This document shows, piece by piece, positions 59,743-64,000 of a stretch of DNA of 64,000 nucleotides. The notes beneath the pieces are model-generated. The model had not been told where the DNA came from. It ran no database searches and worked only from the letters and a program-made list of their open reading frames with translations. Within the stretch, counting starts at the first letter, position 1. Each line of letters starts with the position of its first letter. Source of the DNA: Pseudodonghicola xiamenensis DSM 18339 (lineage in GTDB: Bacteria; Pseudomonadota; Alphaproteobacteria; Rhodobacterales; Rhodobacteraceae); NCBI RefSeq assembly GCF_000429365.1, contig NZ_AUBS01000002.1:360099-424098 (forward strand). Reading direction: 5' to 3'. A program made the translations under genes and the position numbers.

Positions 59743-62472
59743 CTATTTCTCCTGCTTGCGCATCAGCGCCGTGGCGATTGCCAACAGCACCGGAATGGTC
59801 AGCACCAAAGGCCAGATCGAAGCGGCCAGATCGGCAAAGCCCAGCCCCTTGGAAAAGGCGCCGCGCGCAATCGTCATGAAATAGGTGGTGGGATATATAC
59901 GTGAGATCACCGCCCCCAGCCCTTGCAAGGACGAAACCGGATCAATCAAACCGGAGAATTGTACCGCCGGCAGCAAGGTCCCCATCGCAGTGGCGAAAAC
60001 GGCGGCAAGCTGGCTTTTCATGAAAGCGGAGACAACCAGCCCCAGCGCGGTTGCGGCGGAGACATAGAGAATGCCCGACAGGACATAGACCAGGAAGCTG
60101 CCGGTAAAAGGCACCTTGAAGATGAAGATCGCCACCGCGGTGATCAAAAAGAAATTCAGCGTGGCGATCGCGGTATAGGGCAATTGCTTGCCCAGCAGGA
60201 ACTCCAGCCGGGTGACCGGCGTCACATAGAGGTTTGTGATCGACCCGAGTTCCTTTTCACGCACCACAGACAGGGTCGACAGCATCGCCGGGATCAGCAT
60301 CAGCAACAACGGGATCACCGCCGGCACCATGGCAACAAGGCTTTTGATATCCGGGTTATAGCGATAGCGGAGCTGAAGGCTGAAATCTCCGGCCACGGCG
60401 GCATCGCCATATTCCTCGCGTGCCCTTTCAGTCAGCCAATAGGCGTGCATCCCCTGAACATAACCCTGCACCGTCTCGGCCCGGGTGGGATTGGCGCCAT
60501 CGATCCAGGCGCCGATTTCAACATCCTTGCCCCGTAACAGATCGCGGCCGAAATGCGGCGGTATCTCCAATGCCAGATCCAGCCGACCCTCCCGCATGCG
60601 ACGATCCATTTCAGCGTAATCCAGCAAGGGCGACTGTTCGATAAAGTAACGCGAGCCAGAAAGCTGATTGACATAGTCTTGGCTGATCTTGCTGTCATCG
60701 TGGTCCAGAACCGCAAAGCTCAGATCCTCGACATCCATGTTGATGCCGAGCCCGATCACCAGCATCAGAATAAGAGATCCGAGGATTGCCAGCGTTCCCC
60801 GGATCGGATCGCGGCGCAGCTCCATGGTTTCGCGCATGGCGTAACTGAACATACGACGCGGATCGAAGATGCGCCTGGACGGCGCACCCCGGTTCTGTTT
60901 GGGCCCAGTGGGCGCCGGAGCCTCAGCCGCGGCGTCGGTTTCCCCGATGGCCGCTTCAAGATAGTCAATGAAAGCGTCTTCCAGCGTCGCGGCGCCATGC
61001 GCCTCGACGATCGCCTGTGGCTGGTCCGAAACCAACACACGGCCCGCATGCATCAGCGAAATCCGATCACAGAGCATCGCTTCGTTCATGAAGTGTGTCG
61101 AGACGAAAATCGTCACCCCGTCCTTGCGCGACAGCTCTGCCAGGATTTGCCAGAATGCATCTCGCGCCACCGGATCCACGCCCGAGGTCGGCTCGTCGAG
61201 GATCAGGATATCGGGGGCGTGGATCATGGCAACCGCCAGCGACAGCCGCTGCCGTATCCCCAGAGGCAAGGCATCCGGTCGCACCCCCATCACATCGGTC
61301 AGGTCGAACCGTTCGGCCATTTCACGGATTCGCGGCGTGATGCGGGCCTCGTCCAGCTTGAACAGCCGCGCATGCAGATCGAGGTTCTGCGCCACCGTCA
61401 GCTCACCATAGAGAGAAAAGGCCTGGCTCATGTATCCGACCCGGCGGCGAATCGCGATATCCTGCGGTTTCACCTCCTGACCGAATAGCCTGGCATGGCC
61501 CTCGCTGGCCGACAAAAGCCCGGTCAGCATCTTCATCGTGGTCGTCTTGCCGCAGCCATTCGACCCGAGAAACCCGAAGATCTCACCACGCGGGATCTGG
61601 AAACTGACGTCATCCACCGCAGTGAAATCGCCAAACCGCATGGTCAGCCCTTCGGCCTCGATGGCGTAATCGCTGGCAACATGATCAAGCGGCGGGATTT
61701 CGACCCGGCGGTGCCCCATGCGGTCGGCCTCGGGCAACAGCGCGATGAATGCCGCATCCAGATCCGCCGCGCCGGTCTGCTGTCTCAGTTCGGCCGGGGT
61801 GCCGGTCGCCAGAACCTGGCCGGCATTCATCGCCACCAGCCAGTCAAAGCCGGCAGCCTCTTCCATATAGGCGGTTGCGACGATCACGCTCATCCCCGGA
61901 CGGCCAGCGCGGATGCGGTCGATCAGGTCCCAGAACTGACGGCGCGATAGTGGATCAACACCGGTGGTAGGTTCATCGAGAATCAGCAGATCGGGATCGT
62001 GGATCAAGGCGCAGCACAAGCCCAGCTTCTGCTTCATGCCGCCCGACAATTTGCCGGCCGGCCGATCGCGAAACCGTTCGAGCCCGGTGGCCGTCAGCAG
62101 ATCAGTGATCCGCGCCTCGCGCTCGGCCCGATCCAGGCCGAACAGCCGACCGAAGAAATCGACATTTTCGAAGACGGACAGGGTCTGATACAGGTTCTTG
62201 CCCAGTCCCTGCGGCATATAGGCGATACGCGGGCAGACCGCTTGCCGGTGCATGGTACTGCGCATGTCGCCGCCCAGAACCTGCAATTCACCCTGCTGCA
62301 TCGCCCTGGCACCAGAGATCAGCGCCAGCAGGCTGGACTTGCCGACACCATCGGGTCCGATCAACCCGACCATCCGCCCCGCGGGGATATCCAGGCTGAC
62401 CGTGTCGAGCGCCCGAACCGCCCCGTAGCTGAGCGTGACCGCCCCGCTGCGGACCACCGACGCCGCCGCCAT
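59743..62472 (-). CDS. Fused double ATPase/ABC-2 permease (RbbA/YhiH type)
   Basis: 909 residues. ATPase 1: Walker [20 protein letters not shown], signature [40 protein letters not shown]. ATPase 2: [58 protein letters not shown]. From about residue 540 onward an ABC-2 permease with a periplasmic loop ([20 protein letters not shown]) and final TM bundle. The RbbA-like arrangement with HlyD and a second ABC-2 permease fits a multidrug or organic-compound exporter. In ATPase 2 the usual LSGGQ is LPLGIRQ, a degenerate signature. Confidence 0.9.
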   Translation of the reverse strand: MAAASVVRSGAVTLSYGAVRALDTVSLDIPAGRMVGLIGPDGVGKSSLLALISGARAMQQGELQVLGGDMRSTMHRQAVCPRIAYMPQGLGKNLYQTLSVFENVDFFGRLFGLDRAEREARITDLLTATGLERFRDRPAGKLSGGMKQKLGLCCALIHDPDLLILDEPTTGVDPLSRRQFWDLIDRIRAGRPGMSVIVATAYMEEAAGFDWLVAMNAGQVLATGTPAELRQQTGAADLDAAFIALLPEADRMGHRRVEIPPLDHVASDYAIEAEGLTMRFGDFTAVDDVSFQIPRGEIFGFLGSNGCGKTTTMKMLTGLLSASEGHARLFGQEVKPQDIAIRRRVGYMSQAFSLYGELTVAQNLDLHARLFKLDEARITPRIREMAERFDLTDVMGVRPDALPLGIRQRLSLAVAMIHAPDILILDEPTSGVDPVARDAFWQILAELSRKDGVTIFVSTHFMNEAMLCDRISLMHAGRVLVSDQPQAIVEAHGAATLEDAFIDYLEAAIGETDAAAEAPAPTGPKQNRGAPSRRIFDPRRMFSYAMRETMELRRDPIRGTLAILGSLILMLVIGLGINMDVEDLSFAVLDHDDSKISQDYVNQLSGSRYFIEQSPLLDYAEMDRRMREGRLDLALEIPPHFGRDLLRGKDVEIGAWIDGANPTRAETVQGYVQGMHAYWLTERAREEYGDAAVAGDFSLQLRYRYNPDIKSLVAMVPAVIPLLLMLIPAMLSTLSVVREKELGSITNLYVTPVTRLEFLLGKQLPYTAIATLNFFLITAVAIFIFKVPFTGSFLVYVLSGILYVSAATALGLVVSAFMKSQLAAVFATAMGTLLPAVQFSGLIDPVSSLQGLGAVISRIYPTTYFMTIARGAFSKGLGFADLAASIWPLVLTIPVLLAIATALMRKQEK

Positions 62473-63539
62473 TACTGCACCAGGTTACGATTGAGAAACT
62501 CAGGCCAGGGGGTCGTCGGGTCCAGCTTGACATAGGCCATGCCGGGCAGGCCGGTCTTCACCTGTTCCATGTAATGACGCAGCAGCTCCGGCGCGATCCG
62601 GGCGCGAACCCGAAAGGTCAGTTTCAGCCGCTCTTTCTCGGTCTCCACCGTTTTCGGGGTGAACTGCGCCACATCGGCGACGAAAGACACCCTGGCCGGG
62701 ATTACCACGTCCGGGGCAGTGTCCATTACCAATCGCACTTCGGCCCCGAGGGCCACCCGTCCGGCCTGTTCGGTGGGCAGGAAGAAGCTCATGTAGACGT
62801 CAGAGACGTCGACCATATTGATCACTCGCCCGCCCGAGCCCAGCACTTCGCCCGGTTGTGCCAGCCGGTATTGCACCCGCCCGTCACGCGGCGCGGTCAG
62901 GGTGGCATCGTCGATCTGCGCGGAGACCCGGGCAACCGAGGCTCGTGCGGCCTCGACCGCGGCTTCGGCGTCGATCACCTGCGCCTCAGCCGCACCGATC
63001 GCGGCCTCCGAGGCCGCCACCGAGGCCCGCGCCGACGCCAGAGAGGCCCGCGCCTGGCGTTCCGAGGCACGATCGTCATCCAGGGTCTGTTGCGAGATCG
63101 CATTGCTCCGAACCAGATGTTCCGACCGTGCCAGACGGCTGGTCGCGGCATCCAAAACCGCTTGCTGCAGCTCGACACCGGCCTCTGCGGCCTCGCGTTC
63201 GGCCCTGCGCTGGGTGACGACACTGCGCGCCGTGTCAATGCCGATCTCGGCCCGGCGAAGCTGCGCCGAGGCCTCAGCCTTTTCCGCCATCAACTCTGAG
63301 GTATCCATCTGCGCCACCACCTGTCCCTCGGTGACGAAATCGCCCTCCTGCGGCAACACGTCTTTCAGACGCCCACCAGTCTTGGCCGCGATATCTATAT
63401 CCACCGCCTCCAGCCGACCGTTACCGCTGGCAATTCCGACAGGAAGATCGGTGCCTTCGGCCCGACGCCACAGGCTATAGGCCAGCACGGTCCCCACGAC
63501 GAGAATGATGATCAGCGTCCAGCGTGATTTCAACGTCAT
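62472..63539 (-). CDS. HlyD-family membrane fusion protein
   Basis: 355 residues from ATG 63539 (AGGG 5 nt upstream); an alternative ATG at 63554 adds five codons. One N-terminal membrane helix ([16 protein letters not shown]), lipoyl half [20 protein letters not shown], a long Ala/Arg-rich coiled coil (residues about 100-215) and second lipoyl half [20 protein letters not shown]. Periplasmic adaptor of the exporter; overlaps the ABC gene by one base. First gene of the three-gene operon. Confidence 0.9.
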   Translation of the reverse strand: MTLKSRWTLIIILVVGTVLAYSLWRRAEGTDLPVGIASGNGRLEAVDIDIAAKTGGRLKDVLPQEGDFVTEGQVVAQMDTSELMAEKAEASAQLRRAEIGIDTARSVVTQRRAEREAAEAGVELQQAVLDAATSRLARSEHLVRSNAISQQTLDDDRASERQARASLASARASVAASEAAIGAAEAQVIDAEAAVEAARASVARVSAQIDDATLTAPRDGRVQYRLAQPGEVLGSGGRVINMVDVSDVYMSFFLPTEQAGRVALGAEVRLVMDTAPDVVIPARVSFVADVAQFTPKTVETEKERLKLTFRVRARIAPELLRHYMEQVKTGLPGMAYVKLDPTTPWPEFLNRNLVQ

Positions 63540-63709
63540 GATAACCCTGCGCATTGATGTGCAACACCGCGTTGCGTGCAGGATTCTGAATATTGAACTG
63601 ATGTCCAACTTTCAACGCGCGAAACGCGTGGCGCAGACGCCGTCAGCATTTCGTCATCGACATATATTGGGATATTGATCGCTATAGAGAGGAATTAGAG
63701 CGCTTATTA

Positions 63710-63827
63710 GGACTGGCGGCGACCTACTCTCCCACGTCTTAAGACGCAGTACCATTGGCGCGACAGCGCTTAACGGCCGGGTTCGGGAAGGGACCGGGTG
63801 TTTCGCTTGTGCTATGACCACCAATCC
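63710..63827 (-). rRNA. rrf: 5S ribosomal RNA
   Basis: 118 nt. The 5' end GGATTGG pairs with 3' CCAGTCC (one G-U), giving helix I. Internal conserved parts read on the minus strand: GAACCCGGCCGTTAAGCGC, GCCAATGGTACTGCGTCTTA and AGACGTGGGAGAGTAGGTCG. These match alphaproteobacterial 5S RNA. Its presence shows that an rRNA operon reads in from the right, with the 23S gene beyond 64000. Confidence 0.93.
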
Positions 63828-63841
63828 GAATAAGGGCTCTA

Positions 63842-63869
63842 CGTCGCGAGGTATTTGACCGTCGCGACG
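63842..63869 (-). repeat. Inverted repeat in the 23S-5S spacer
   Basis: CGTCGCGA (63842-63849), 12-base loop, TCGCGACG (63862-63869): perfect 8-bp arms just upstream of 5S. Likely an RNA stem for RNase III/E processing of the rRNA precursor. The rest of the 173-base spacer to the window edge holds no tRNA. Confidence 0.55.
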
Positions 63870-64000
63870 GGCAGGATGCATCGTATTTCACGGAGTAAAA
63901 TGCGAGTTCCTGCTCGTTGATCAATCGTGTTGTCGAAGTCAGTACACTGTTGGGGTATGCTTTTGATTTTACAGTAAGTTTGTCTATTACTGGAACAAAT

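Noticed and set aside
63540..63709. tRNA-fMet after 5S
   Set aside because: Expected in this family but no cloverleaf or CCA-type acceptor could be found on either strand.
1..64000. CRISPR arrays, insertion sequences, prophage
   Set aside because: No regularly spaced repeats, transposase motifs or phage genes were seen.

Overview
The window is high-GC DNA from an alphaproteobacterium, most likely a Rhodobacteraceae (Roseobacter/Paracoccus-type) chromosome. The clues are the gene order recO-era-rnc-lepB-acpS-pdxJ-DUF2062-rel-rpoZ-folK, a lineage-style N-terminal extension on TrmD, a methylsuccinyl-CoA dehydrogenase of the ethylmalonyl-CoA pathway, a Mur/SitABCD manganese locus, and an alphaproteobacterial-type 5S rRNA. 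Taxon and functions are inferred by reading protein motifs; no database search was run.

Layout. 1-9044 (+): the 3' end of ffh, a small ORF, five translationally coupled GNAT acetyltransferases, chorismate mutase, rpsP, bluB, rimM, a membrane protein, two sulfotransferase-fold proteins, trmD and yegP. 9045-9529 holds no recognisable gene. 9530-12136: a TauE/SafE-type exporter divergent from mcd. 12380-23275 (mostly -): the housekeeping run trmO, recO, DUF1491, era, rnc, lepB, acpS, LysE, pdxJ, DUF2062, rel, rpoZ, folK, with a (+) GNAT gene inserted between era and rnc. 23412-27309 (+): NYN protein, ispH, LysE, DUF3429, a methyltransferase and rnhA. 27343-31501: a Mur/Fur-type regulator divergent from sitABCD, with two perfect dyads between them. 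32391-41269: a redox/metal island. It has a ferric-reductase-like flavocytochrome, a two-component system, three small exported proteins (PepSY, Asp-rich, DUF2271), a PepSY-TM/flavodoxin/FAD-NAD(P) reductase fusion, ApbE and a VIT-family transporter. 41352-58405: an enlarged histidine-utilisation region. 58629-63539 (-): an HlyD/double-ATPase/ABC-2 exporter. 63710-63827 (-): 5S rRNA, so an rRNA operon enters from the right.

How genes work together. The hut region has hisC-like, hutI, hutH, hutU and hutD on the plus strand, with hutC (GntR) converging on them. On the minus strand are a PotABCD-type ABC importer, a HisD paralogue, a zinc alcohol dehydrogenase, a kinase-fold protein, an FMN alpha-hydroxy-acid oxidase and an SDR. 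Three near-identical copies of a GTATATAC-centred operator sit in front of the importer operon, in the SDR/hisC divergent gap and in front of hutI. One regulator therefore probably controls the whole set. The accessory enzymes suggest feeding of histidine-like imidazoles into the Hut route, which is inference. The redox island looks like one regulated unit: OmpR-type direct repeats with 11-bp periodicity lie upstream of the PepSY and Asp-rich genes.

The best candidates for under-described biology are the PepSY/flavodoxin-reductase island with its small exported proteins, the extended hut regulon with an active-site-altered HisD paralogue, and the small M(T/I)LWIN(R/K)H-type ORFs flanking the GNAT array.
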